This document shows, piece after piece, positions 55,401-64,000 of a stretch of 64,000 nucleotides of DNA (position 1 is its first letter; each line of letters begins with the position of its first letter). Source of the DNA: Neovahlkampfia damariscottae (taxonomy: Eukaryota > Heterolobosea > Selenaionea > Neovahlkampfiida > Neovahlkampfiidae); assembly GCA_016618085.1 (NCBI GenBank), contig JABLTG010000009.1:1-64000 (forward strand), written 5' to 3'. The notes beneath the pieces were generated by a model. That model saw nothing but the letters and a program-made list of their open reading frames with translations, ran no database searches and was not told where the DNA came from. Made by a program: the position numbers and the translations under genes.

Positions 55401-55897
55401 GAATTCTGATTTTCGCAGATTAAATTTAGTTATTGAGTTTTTACCAGTTTTAACATTGGAAAAATAACAAAAAAATTGATGATTGCTCCAACAAATAGCA
55501 CCAAAAGCATTATCAAAGCAGGAATGTAATAAGTGTAGATTAAGATGGAATCTAATTCATACCAGTCATAATTCTGGAAAATTTTAGTTCGAAAAACAAT
55601 TACCAAGACTATTTTAGTTCGAAATGTATCAGTCAGCATGTTTCCTTGACAAAGTGTTGGTCCTAATCTTGTTATTGTCAGGAATAATAAAATGAGAGCA
55701 GAATTTAAAATAAATATTCCGTTCGATTCAAAGTTATACCTCACCTTAGTGGACTTTAAACTGGGATACGACGCTTTTTTTGTAACTTTGACTGTTCTTA
55801 ATTTTTGAAGAACAGCATTGAGCTTCAAATCGAATTTTTTTGAAGAAACTGGAGTTACTGAAGCTTTTTGAGAACTATTTAGATCATCAATTGTCAT
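52467..55897 (-). CDS. Large polytopic membrane protein, unknown family
   Basis: At least seven exons on the minus strand, with introns of 28-40 nt (for example 54574-54601, 28 nt), about 1,060 residues. Spliced frames join cleanly. There are roughly 18-20 hydrophobic segments, e.g. ILNSALILLFLTI, IPALIMLLVLFVGAIINFFV, LLIVSRVVFTIFDVVHIF, WICFALCLFSITLSFSL, LGITGLGSLILFFYF and ILSFLFTLIPALLTYFV. A soluble stretch (NESDRIQIFEHEDFINDLEE) lies between TM groups, and a helical linker SDLSKEELDELKKSL near the end. No transporter, channel or receptor signature recognised. In frame there is no ATG at 55948; ATG 55897 is 17 bases after a CCAAT (55914-55918, plus strand). Confidence 0.6.
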
Positions 55898-56573
55898 TTT
55901 TGAACTTATATTCCCAATTTGTACTACCAACCGATTTTTTTCATCCACTCATTTTTGTTTTAAAAATAAATATCTGAAGCACCAATGAAAAAGAATTGTC
56001 ATCCACAATTTTCAACAAAATAAATACCTTTGTGGATTTTTTGACAATACATTTTCAATTAATCTTGAACAACCTTTCACTTAAAAATAAGCCAAAAAAA
56101 ATCTAGTTTACCACGATTCAAAAAGTTGTCTCAACTCCAGTATTTGAAAGTTTATCTCAGTTTTAACCTTTTTCTACTGACATGATTCCAAAACCACCTA
56201 AAATGCTCTCCTTTGAAAATTCACAAGTATTTTTCATAGCAACTAAAAATAAAAAAAAAATCCACTTGAGAACAGGAAATTTCTGTTAAATTTCAGTTTT
56301 CCAGTCTTTTTTTCATCCTTCTAAAAATTTTTGACACAATACAAACCTTAACACAAGAATATGACCAATCAAAAGAGACGATTTACTTCTGTTTCAGAGG
56401 TAATTTGGAGCACAACTACGATCATGAACGAATCCAAATGGAATAAATTCCTGACGCTCAAAACAAGCTGAAAATTGATTCAGAATTCTCAATACTATTC
56501 GAATACAGATTAATTTCACAAAATATGCTAAATTCCTTTTCGCAATTCGACATTTTGTGTAAGAGTAACAACA
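55898..56573. other. Intergenic upstream of tRNA-Glu
   Basis: About 675 bases, AT-rich, with CCAAT near 55982 and 56362. No coding frame, repeat or RNA gene was recognised apart from the tRNA that follows. Confidence 0.4.
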
Positions 56574-56644
56574 TCCGATGTAGTCTAGTGGCAGGATATC
56601 TGGCTTTCACCCAGGCGACCCGGGTTCGATTCCCGGCATCGGAG
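56574..56644 (+). tRNA. tRNA-Glu (anticodon UUC)
   Basis: A 71-base cloverleaf. The acceptor arms TCCGATG and CATCGGA pair perfectly, with G as discriminator. The D arm is GTCTAGTGGCAGGAT-like, the anticodon loop CTTTCAC between CTGG/CCAG stems gives TTC, and the T arm has CCGGGTTCGATTCCCGG (B box). No intron and no encoded CCA. It is far richer in GC than its surroundings. Confidence 0.95.
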
Positions 56645-56858
56645 TTCAAATTTTTTTGTTTTTCCTTGTGGTTGACTATTCACAACAAATCGTCTAAATC
56701 TTGTCAGAACTTTGATTGAAAAATGGATGCTCAATGATTAAGTGAGAAAAACACCTGATGAAGATAGATTTGGGTTCCTGAATTGATACAAAATTGTCCA
56801 AAAGTAAAAAAAGAAACAATTAATGGTTTCATCAAAAGAGTCAGATTCACAACTTTTA

Positions 56859-57191
56859 TTAAAAACCTTGTGGAGGTTGATTATCCAAAATTTCAATTAA
56901 TCTATCATTTTCACTTGTCGCTGTTTTTTCTTTGGAAGAACTATCATTTTCTTCATTTCTATTGACATCTTCCACCATTCTATCTTTTAAATAAACAGTG
57001 ATTGACAATAAGCCAAATAAAACAAAACCTATGATCAATGAACTCAATGATTGAAACAACAAAACACTACGCCAAAAAACTGATGTATTTCCAACAAGCA
57101 AGAGACATGAAATGATTGAAATCAAAGAAAATACTGCAGATGCAACACTTAAAATCCAGGAGAGAATATTCAATTGCTTTCTATTCATCAT
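56859..57191 (-). CDS. Small membrane protein, unknown
   Basis: About 110 residues in one exon. Three hydrophobic segments (ILSVASAVFSLISIISCLLL, SVLLFQSLSSLIIGFVLFGL and the following SITVYL) are followed by an acidic cytosolic-type tail (DVNRNEENDSSSKEK, DRLIEILDNQPPQGF). No family recognised. It lies 59 bases downstream of the PUB-prolidase gene on the same strand, with no CCAAT box in the gap. Confidence 0.5.
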   Translation of the reverse strand: MMNRKQLNILSWILSVASAVFSLISIISCLLLVGNTSVFWRSVLLFQSLSSLIIGFVLFGLLSITVYLKDRMVEDVNRNEENDSSSKEKTATSENDRLIEILDNQPPQGF

Positions 57192-57250
57192 CAAATAAAA
57201 CAGAGTTGAGGATAAAAATGATGAATTTAAAGATGAAAATAAAACTAAAT

Positions 57251-58909
57251 TTAGTGATTTTTTTGATTCATTAATTCTTCCAAATCTTTGATTTCTTTTG
57301 GAACATGAGTTAAATTTTCAATTCCATTTTTCACAATCAAAATATTATCTTCAATTCTAATGCCTCCAAAATCAAAATATTCCTTACATTTTTCGATATT
57401 AAAAAATCTCTTTTGTCTTGGATCTTCAAATGCCGCTTCTAAACTCTTACGCATGAAATAAATTCCTGGTTCAACAGTGATCACCATTCCGACTTTTAAT
57501 CTAATATCATAATCAATTGTTGGTGCATCATGAACATCTAAACCAATAAAATGACCTAGTCCATGTGCCATAAACAATTCAGGAATACCATTCTCAATAA
57601 TATCTTTGAATTTTCCTTTCAAAATTTTTAATTTTAAAAACTCTCGAGCAATCACATCAAGAGCCAAAAAATACAAGTCCAAATATACTATACCTGGTTT
57701 CATTTGGTCAATACATAATTTTTGAATCTTCAATACTATTTCATAAATTTCTCTTTGACTTTTAGTAAATTTTCCGTTGATTGGAATCGTTCTGGTAATA
57801 TCAGAAGAGTATCCATTTAATTCAGCACCGCAATCTGACAATAGTAATTCACCATTTTTGATCACTTCTTTATTCCTATTATAATGAAGGATTGCTGATC
57901 TTGAACCTCCTCCATTTGTACATGGATAAGCAAGAAATGTGCATCTAAATCAATAAAAAATGAATGAAAAAATACCCTTGTTGAATACAATAAGATGTAA
58001 AAACACCTTCATAAAATGACTCATTTGTATTTGGTTTGACTGATTTGATAATTTCAATATGAGCTTGACTACTGATTTTATTGACAATTTTCATTAACCG
58101 AATCTCATCAGGAGATTTAATCATTCTTAATTTTGTCATTGTTTTTTGTAAAATTTCTTTGTTAATTTTGATGTTCTTTAATTTTCCTTTAATTTTTTCT
58201 TCATCCTTTTCCAATATTAATAAATTCTGTATTTTGTTCTGGTTCAAATATTTTGGTAAATCTTTGATATTCAGACTAATAGAGAATTTAGAATCATTAA
58301 TTTGTTTACATTTTATCACAATTAATGATATTTTTGTATTCTTCTTTTGTTGGAAATTCACCATCCCATAAACTGTCATTTTCTGTTTCTTCAATGAACA
58401 TGATGTATTTTTTTGTTTCTGTGTCTATAAAACAACAACAGTTTGGGTTCAAATTTCCTGTCAAATACCTAAACATGTTAAAAAAAAAAATCAAACAAGA
58501 AATTTGACTCTTGTCGGAACTTTAGCAATTTATCTGTTGAATATTGATATTTTTTTTCACCTCCAAATATCAAAATTCCACAATGCTTGAGCTGTTTAAA
58601 TTTTTCCAATAAGTTCATTCGATTCTTTGAACTACTTTTTCGTGAGAATAGTGTGATGAATAATTCTTCTTCTATCTTTTTTAATTTCTCAAAATTTTGT
58701 GGAGTGGATTTGATTTTGAATGAATTTTTGTCAAAAATGAATCCAGAAAACTTCAAGAATTCTAACATTTCTATTGAAAGTGTTTCATGTTTAATACTCA
58801 TTTCTTTCTGTGAACTATTCAGAAATTTGTTTATTTGAATCAAAAACTGTTCAATTGATTCTGGATTTTTTTTCAAAACACTCAACATCAGATGTTTTGT
58901 TTCAAACAT
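57251..58909 (-). CDS. Prolidase paralogue with N-terminal PUB-like domain
   Basis: About five exons on the minus strand, about 520 residues. Residues 1-95 look like a PUB/PUG domain (ESIEQFLIQINKFLNSS, IEMLEFLKFSGFIFDKNSFK, NFEKLKKIEEELF), a p97/VCP-binding module. Then the prolidase part: [108 protein letters not shown] and [12 protein letters not shown]. All metal ligands (Asp, Asp, His, Glu, Glu) are kept. The catalytic half is clearly paralogous to the prolidase at 28810-30331 (shared [30 protein letters not shown]). The PUB call rests on pattern only. Confidence 0.8.
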
Positions 58910-59260
58910 TTTTGAATTGGAAATGATTGGACAAAAATAAAACTACAATTCTCCTTGTATTTGAGTTTATTTTAGATTTTTTTGCACCCTTATGAAACGA
59001 TGTTTCTGCTCTAAAAATATCTCCTATAAATTCTTTTCATATTTTTTCGGTTTCATTTGTTTTCTTGGTATTACCAGAGCCATTTTATTGATCAAATTTT
59101 ATGAAGAAAATTTTTGACAATTTTTTGACAACATTTTCATCCTTCGGAGTCTTTTTCTGGGCTGCTGTTAAAATTTAGCTTTTGGCTTGACGAAGTGTGA
59201 AAAATCGACCAACAAATTTCCAATGCAGAAAAAATGTTTTGATTGGCTAACATTTCTTTA
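58910..59260. other. Intergenic, gene-poor
   Basis: AT-rich, with a few ATTGG pentamers (near 58925 and 59240) and no recognised gene. The second lies just before the relic described next. Confidence 0.35.
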
Positions 59261-60340
59261 TGTCAACAGAAAAAAAAGAAAGGTTTTATTGGGATAGAAT
59301 TCCACCAGAAGTAGATTTCTTGTTGAAAAATTGGACAAAAAAGTCTAACAGTTAAAATTTTCAAAAAAATTATTAGTTTCTATTTAGAAAGAGTTCAATA
59401 GTTAATTAGAAATTCAAAATCAAACAATTATAAATTTAAAAACTCAAATTCAAACTCTTGAAGAAAAAATCTATTTCTAAATTAAAAAACACATATTAAA
59501 AGAAATTGAAAATGATAAAAAAATACTAGCTGAAAGATCAGTGAGAGATTTTTTATTTGATGTTTTTAGAAAAATTACAAAAATTAATTATTCAAAATTT
59601 GTTTCAAAAAAAGACAATAATATTATTAATGTAAATGAAATGCATATTTAATCAACAAATCTTTTTAAAGTTATTTATTAGTTTATTCATTCACTATCAA
59701 AATAAAAAATCTTAATTCAAAAAGCTTTCATTTCAATATGGTTAGTATTTTCAATAATTGTTGATTAAAACTTAACTAAAAATATTCCCCAAAAAATGAT
59801 AAATATTATAATAAAAAGTGCTGGTGTTGATGTTTCTTTATTACCAATTTTAAAGTATTTTCAAATTATTCTTTGTGATTACACTATTCATGAAACAATT
59901 TGGAGTTTGTATAATGGATTTTTAAAAGAAATAAATGTTTAAATTACAAAAAATCCAAATAATGTTGTTGTAAAAACTCTTAATAACATTGACATTTATG
60001 ATAAAGCTAAAATTCAACAATATCTTAATCAATCAGCAATGTGGCATGGAATGTAAATGATTTTCAAACTATTTGTAAATGAGATAAAAACAAATGTTTT
60101 TTCATTAAAGTGCCTAAAATATTTGAATCATTTGAAATTTCAAATTAAAACACAAATTTCTAACAAAATTCAAACTTCAATTCCTCACCAAAATTCAATT
60201 TATAAAAATTCACTTCCAAAAGACATGTTTTTTTCTTTTAATTGCTATTGAAAATATTGTTTCAAAAAAAGTGTTTAAATCAACTTTTATTAAATCACAA
60301 AAACATTATCCATCAAAGTTTATTATTGTTGATTAACGGA
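59261..60340 (+). pseudogene. Decayed or alternatively coded protein gene, unknown family
   Basis: Codon structure remains obvious over more than 800 bases. Protein-like stretches include NLKTQIQTLEEKIYF (coiled coil), ILAERSVRDFLFDVFRKI, FVSKKDNNIINVNEM, SAGVDVSLLPILKYFQ, DYTIHETIWSLYNGFLK and NNIDIYDKAKIQQYL. One frame carries this text from about 59.4 to 60.25 kb. It is crossed by about seven stops, all TAA or TAG with no TGA, and read as glutamine the coiled coil would be uninterrupted. A host-like start (ATTGG then ATG, MSTEKKERFYWDRIPPEVDF) lies at 59261. Near the 3' end the protein-like text changes frame (IAIENIVSKKVFKSTFIKSQ). It may be a dying host gene, or DNA from a lineage reading TAR as Gln. 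The family is not recognised; no reverse transcriptase, capsid or transposase motif is seen. Confidence 0.45.
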
Positions 60341-60902
60341 ATTGTGTGTTGGCTTGTTTATTAAAGTGAGACAAAAATAGTTTCTAAAGAAATGTGATTG
60401 GACAATTTTTCTTAATCAATTTAAAACTATATCAAACCACTTTTGAAAGTAAAATAAACACATCAGATTATATTTAGAAAAATACAAAAATAGAATATGT
60501 TGACCAATCAAAATCCTTTAAGAAGAATTTGATGGGTGACTTTAAATTAGTCACCTGATTCACCAATCAAACCAAAAGGCTTAAAATAGTACTTTTCTTG
60601 CAGATCCTGTGGTATGTTCAAAATCCAATATCTGAGGTGTAAGCACTAAAGAGGGAAAGAAACATGTGATGAGAAAAGAAGATCTCTTAGATTTCTAAAA
60701 AAAGGAAATAACAAATGCATTCGGAAAGGGATCACATAACAAAAACCGAAGACAAAAGAAACAAAATAAGGTTATTTCAACAATCAAAAGTTTCAGAAAA
60801 ATATGTACAACAAAGACCAACAATCTATATCACGTAGAAACTGTTTCAAAAAAACAAAAACCTGATACGTTTGATATTCAAAAAATTCTTCAATAAATTA
60901 TC
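60341..60902. other. Intergenic with palindrome, possible untranslated RNA
   Basis: About 560 bases with no coding frame. A perfect hairpin GGTGACT-TTAAATT-AGTCACC lies at 60535-60555, flanked by CCAATC on both sides. The stretch 60590-60770 is less AT-rich than typical intergenic DNA here. I could not match it to U snRNA, SRP RNA, RNase P or snoRNA landmarks. Confidence 0.3.
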
Positions 60903-61271
60903 TTAATCTGAATAATATTCGTCATTGTAATCATCATCATAACTATCTGAATCATATTCTGATTCATCATCTTCGTATCCATAATTTTGTTCATCATAAT
61001 CTTCGTTTTCTTGTTGGTCTTCGTATTGTCCACCATAATCTTGGTTTTCATCAATTTCATAAGATTCACTTTCATATTGATCTGAGTACTCACTTTCTTC
61101 AGAGAATTGTTCTGATTCTGTTTCTCTGTCATAGTGAGCATAAGTGTCTGCTAATTCTCTTGCTTCTACGTATCCATCAGCATCAATATCTATACCATGA
61201 GAATGCATGAAATTGTGTGTTCCACCAAAGGATTCATAGATTGAGTTTGTAGATGATTCTTTGTCAGACAT
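60903..61271 (-). CDS. Acidic Asp/Glu/Tyr-rich protein with EF-hand-like loop
   Basis: An intronless protein of about 122 residues from ATG 61271. IDIDADGYVEARELAD matches a single EF-hand calcium loop (DxDxDGxVxxxEL). The remaining 80 residues are a low-complexity acidic run (EESEYSDQYESESYEI, DYGGQYEDQQENEDYDEQ) ending DDDYNDEYYSD. One lone EF-hand with an acidic tail may bind calcium loosely; no function can be named. CCAAT lies about 30 bases upstream. An antisense-like alternative frame is Met/Thr/Lys-only low complexity and was rejected. Confidence 0.6.
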   Translation of the reverse strand: MSDKESSTNSIYESFGGTHNFMHSHGIDIDADGYVEARELADTYAHYDRETESEQFSEESEYSDQYESESYEIDENQDYGGQYEDQQENEDYDEQNYGYEDDESEYDSDSYDDDYNDEYYSD

Positions 61272-61324
61272 CACGTTTTTGTTTTGTACAGTTTTGGGTA
61301 TTTGACCAATTAAAAATGAACAAT

Positions 61325-62848
61325 TTATTTTCCATATTTTTCTTTCAATTTTTCATAAAAATTCTTTTTTAATTCATCTTTAACAGGTTCATGATATTTA
61401 GATTTTGTTAATTTGTCGAATTCAATCAAATCATAAAGTTGAAAATTTCTCAAATTCAAACCTTCATAAGATCGTGATCTTCTAAACAAACTCTTAAAAT
61501 TGAAATGATTGAGTGTCAATGAACGTAATGAAGTCACTAATGCATTATCAAATTGATTTAATTTTAAATAACACTCAGACATATTACTCAAAATTAATGA
61601 TCTTTCAGCTGTTTGATTGAATGAACATACAGCCAAACAATTTTCATAAATTTCAATTGCTTTTTCAAAATTTTGTGATTTGAAATATGAATTTCCTTCT
61701 TGTTTCATTTTAATCACATCATCTAAAGATTCAAGTGGAATTTGATCTTTCATTGCTTTGACCATTTCTGTTGATTTTAAATTGAAGTTAAGAGTTGAAA
61801 TTTTTTGATGGTAAAAAGAATTCTTTGATTCAACAAGAGAAATCAAATAATCATCTAAAATTTCACAAAAAATTTGATTTAAATTTCCAGTTGGTTCTTC
61901 CAAGAAAGATTGAAAAATTTTTTCCAAAGATTCATGATATTTTTCAAAAAAACCAGAAAGATAAAATCTCATTAAAATCTTTAAAACTTCTTGATTTTTA
62001 ACTAATTTCTTTTTAATTTCAATTTCTTTGATTAAATTTTCTAAAGTTATAATTAAATTTCCAATAAGTAAATCATTCAAAGGTAATAATTGAAAATTGT
62101 ATTCTAAAGAATTAAAAAAATAATCTTCTTTTAAAAAATAATCTTTGAATTCAATTTCAAGAGAGAGCCACCTTAAAATTGATGATGACCATTGTAACAT
62201 TTCAATACCCCAATCAATTGAACTTTCTTCAATAGATTTTTTATCTCTATTGAATTTTAAAATGTAATATTTATGGTAATCATATTTTATCTCATTTTGA
62301 TATTCTTTGTAAACTTTTTCAATTGAATATTTGTACCAATAAAAAAAATCTGAAATTAAGTTTTTTTGATTATAGATTCCTTGATCACCCCAATGTACAC
62401 GAGTATTAATGATATTCAATGCAGCATAAGATTCTATCCAAGTATTTCCTGGTTTATCCATAGGTTTTAAAAATGATAAAATTTCATTTAATCCTCCTAA
62501 AGAATATATTTTTTTTTGGAATTCTGTATTTGCATTTATCAATGACTCTAAATAATTCAGAGTTTGAAAAGGCAAAAATCTATTCTTTTCTTTCATAATC
62601 CAAATATCATCTTTACTGTTTTTCAATATAGAAATCAAAACTTCAATTAAACCACATTTGACTAATAATTCATCATCTTCTTTTGAAGCTCCATCAAAAA
62701 GTGAAGAAATTGTTTCAAAAGCACCTTTTTCCATGTTTTTAAATCTTTTTTTAATAATTTCTTCTCTTTTTTTTTCATCTTTTTCTTGAAAAAAAAGGTT
62801 CACCACAGCACAAGTGAGATAAACGTTTTGAGGTTCTTCGTTACTCAT
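61325..62848 (-). CDS. Armadillo-like plus TPR protein
   Basis: A single-exon 507-residue protein. Residues about 1-340 are all-helical and Leu-rich with ARM/HEAT-like hairpins (GLIEVLISILKNSKDD, SLGGLNEILSFLKPMD). Residues about 385-500 contain TPRs: VIKMKQEGNSYFKSQNFEKA with IEIYENCLAVCS, then SLILSNMSECYLKLNQFDNA and SLRSLTLNHFNFKSLFRRSR. The spacing and Lys/Asn/Arg positions resemble the Hsp90/Hsp70-binding TPR clamp seen in UNC45-like, RPAP3 and Sgt proteins. It may be a co-chaperone. CCAAT overlaps the start codon (CCAATG at 62847-62852, minus strand). Confidence 0.7.
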   Translation of the reverse strand: MSNEEPQNVYLTCAVVNLFFQEKDEKKREEIIKKRFKNMEKGAFETISSLFDGASKEDDELLVKCGLIEVLISILKNSKDDIWIMKEKNRFLPFQTLNYLESLINANTEFQKKIYSLGGLNEILSFLKPMDKPGNTWIESYAALNIINTRVHWGDQGIYNQKNLISDFFYWYKYSIEKVYKEYQNEIKYDYHKYYILKFNRDKKSIEESSIDWGIEMLQWSSSILRWLSLEIEFKDYFLKEDYFFNSLEYNFQLLPLNDLLIGNLIITLENLIKEIEIKKKLVKNQEVLKILMRFYLSGFFEKYHESLEKIFQSFLEEPTGNLNQIFCEILDDYLISLVESKNSFYHQKISTLNFNLKSTEMVKAMKDQIPLESLDDVIKMKQEGNSYFKSQNFEKAIEIYENCLAVCSFNQTAERSLILSNMSECYLKLNQFDNALVTSLRSLTLNHFNFKSLFRRSRSYEGLNLRNFQLYDLIEFDKLTKSKYHEPVKDELKKNFYEKLKEKYGK

Positions 62849-62873
62849 TGGTCAGAGATAAAAAAAAATAAAA

Positions 62874-64000
62874 TTAATTTTTATTCAAATTTTTTTCAAA
62901 TAAATAAAGAAAAGAAGGTAAATGACCTTTTACAACTCTCCATTCAAAATTTTCATGATTATAAATTTTTTGTTTTCCACAATTTTGTGAAGTAAGAAAA
63001 CAGTATCTTTTCTTTTTTTCATCCAAATCTAAATTCACATCAAATTCTTTCTTTTCTGCCATTTCATTCAATTTATTACAAATATTTTCACGTAATGGAT
63101 AAAGAACATCTCTTAACATATCATCTGAATCAATCCAAAACCAACATGATCTGCGAATTGGTAATGAAACGATTTTAATTTTATTTGAATCATAAACATC
63201 TGTATATTCACATGTAATCATTTCTTTTTGGAAATCAGCTTCAATACTTTTTAACAATAAATCATTGAACAAAGTTGTTTTTTGATTTCCTTTTTCTCTT
63301 TGAAAGTCTAATAATAAAGTATTGTGTAAAGAAAAAGGTTTCCAATGTGCAGCTGATGATTTAGTTTTATTTTCACTTTGATGTAATGATTCTGCATGAT
63401 AAAACCACCTCCATTCTAAATTGTTTGAAAAATTTGGTTGTGGATTATATCCTCTTTTAACTTGAATTCCAACTGTAAAAGGACTTGCATGTTGATCAAT
63501 TTTATCATTTTTCCAATCAATCATTCTTCCTGGAAATGTTTCTTTTATTGAATAATCATAACATTTGAATAATTTAGTTTCTCCATTTTCTTTAATTTCT
63601 TTATCATAATGATGTTCTTTTTTAAATTGAGAATATGAATATCTGAGAATATCATCTTTTGAATGAAAAACAATGAAATGTGTTTTGTTAGTCAAATCAA
63701 TAATTTTTTGTTTGGAGAAAGAATTTTCTTTTAATGTTATTTGGTATTCTTTTTCTAAATATTCAGATAATCTTTCTGTATATGGTACTAATTTTGGCTC
63801 TTGTCTTGCATAAGAATCATTTTGTTCAAAATAAAACCAAGTTCCGCGAAGAATTTCTCTTGGCTTTGAAGATAGATCAAAATTATTAACCTGTTGTCTT
63901 CTTCCTTTATAAATTGAATATTTTTTATCGAAAATTGGTAAAACTAAACAATCTTCTTTTTTTTCGTCATGTTCTTCAATTAATTTTGAAATTTCTTTTT
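62874..64000 (-). CDS. DDHD/SEC23IP-family protein, 3' part only
   Basis: An open frame of at least 375 codons that runs off the right window edge; the start lies beyond 64000. Near the edge, LRGTWFYFEQNDS followed by LVPYTERLSEYLEKEYQ closely matches the RGTWFY...PYTEEFSEKLEAEY segment of DDHD phospholipases (SEC23IP, DDHD2). Downstream, EWRWFYHAESLHQ and AHWKPFSLHNTLLLDFQRE match the N-terminal WWE-like segment of the same family (HWFYxK...WxPFS..DS..LE), and IRRSCWFWIDSDDM is a second RGTWF-like element. So the module order is repeated, yet the lipase GxSxG and DDHD catalytic regions are absent from the part seen. The family acts in ER-Golgi lipid traffic. Confidence 0.6.
   Translation of the reverse strand, partial: KEISKLIEEHDEKKEDCLVLPIFDKKYSIYKGRRQQVNNFDLSSKPREILRGTWFYFEQNDSYARQEPKLVPYTERLSEYLEKEYQITLKENSFSKQKIIDLTNKTHFIVFHSKDDILRYSYSQFKKEHHYDKEIKENGETKLFKCYDYSIKETFPGRMIDWKNDKIDQHASPFTVGIQVKRGYNPQPNFSNNLEWRWFYHAESLHQSENKTKSSAAHWKPFSLHNTLLLDFQREKGNQKTTLFNDLLLKSIEADFQKEMITCEYTDVYDSNKIKIVSLPIRRSCWFWIDSDDMLRDVLYPLRENICNKLNEMAEKKEFDVNLDLDEKKKRYCFLTSQNCGKQKIYNHENFEWRVVKGHLPSFLYLFEKNLNKN

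Noticed and set aside
59261-60340. Genome-wide ciliate-type code (TAA/TAG as Gln)
   Set aside because: Conserved genes here (SRP54, Arf, PIG-A, the 2.4-kb RGS fusion, the 7.2-kb ASH exon) contain no in-frame TAA or TAG and end at them where the families end.
60632-60674. C/D box snoRNA
   Set aside because: CTGA comes before TGATGA on the plus strand, the reverse of the needed order, and the minus strand has neither box correctly placed.
60890-61141. Met/Thr/Lys-rich minus-strand frame
   Set aside because: An off-frame reading of the acidic repeat gene; pure low complexity.

Overview
This is a nuclear genome fragment of a unicellular eukaryote. It is very AT-rich. Genes are cut by short GT-AG spliceosomal introns (mostly 25-45 nt), use standard stop codons, and encode typically eukaryotic machinery: SRP54, Arf and Arl8 GTPases, a retinoblastoma protein, Pcf11, RNA polymerase I A49, APC13, PIG-A and RGS and Rho signalling. 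A very large ASH-domain protein of the HYDIN/CFAP kind points to a flagellated stage. A mitochondrial-type TsaE, a probable mitochondrial-targeted protein and a fatty-acid desaturase fit a mitochondriate. I cannot name the organism; a free-living heterotrophic flagellate or amoeboflagellate (heterolobosean-like, for example) would fit, but this is inference.

Layout. 0-8.3 kb: broken MDP1-like relic, TraB-like protein, SRP54, two small proteins (one APC13), DEP/inositol 5-phosphatase, a mitochondrial protein, a small membrane protein almost touching TsaE, and Arl8. 8.4-20.4 kb: Rb, an MFS phosphate-ester transporter, F-box/kelch, sulfite-oxidase-like, ornithine-cyclodeaminase-like, F-box/SPRY, RimK-like ATP-grasp and a MED8-like protein. 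20.5-32.6 kb: rifampin-phosphotransferase-like enzyme, F-box/PARP-finger/LIM protein, an RGS-DEP-FSP1 fusion, RCC1 repeats, lipocalin-like, prolidase, Arf and ketopantoate reductase. 32.6-40.2 kb: the giant ASH protein. 40.3-50.2 kb: Rho GTPase, TPR protein, PIG-A, Pcf11, RPA49, an RGS protein, fumarate reductase and F-box/RING-CH. 50.4-58.9 kb: desaturase, eS30-like, a large polytopic membrane protein, tRNA-Glu and a PUB-prolidase. 58.9-60.9 kb is the only gene-poor stretch; it holds a decayed coding relic whose stops are all TAA/TAG. 60.9-64 kb: acidic EF-hand-like protein, ARM/TPR protein and the 3' end of a DDHD-family gene.

The genome is compact. Several convergent genes end 2-10 bases apart, and one pair overlaps. 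Nearly every start codon has an ATTGG/CCAAT pentamer within about 100 bases, often 10-60 bases away, which looks like a general promoter element. There is no operon logic; neighbours are functionally mixed. Several proteins have unusual domain fusions, and two enzymes (TraB, sulfite oxidase) appear to have lost active-site residues.
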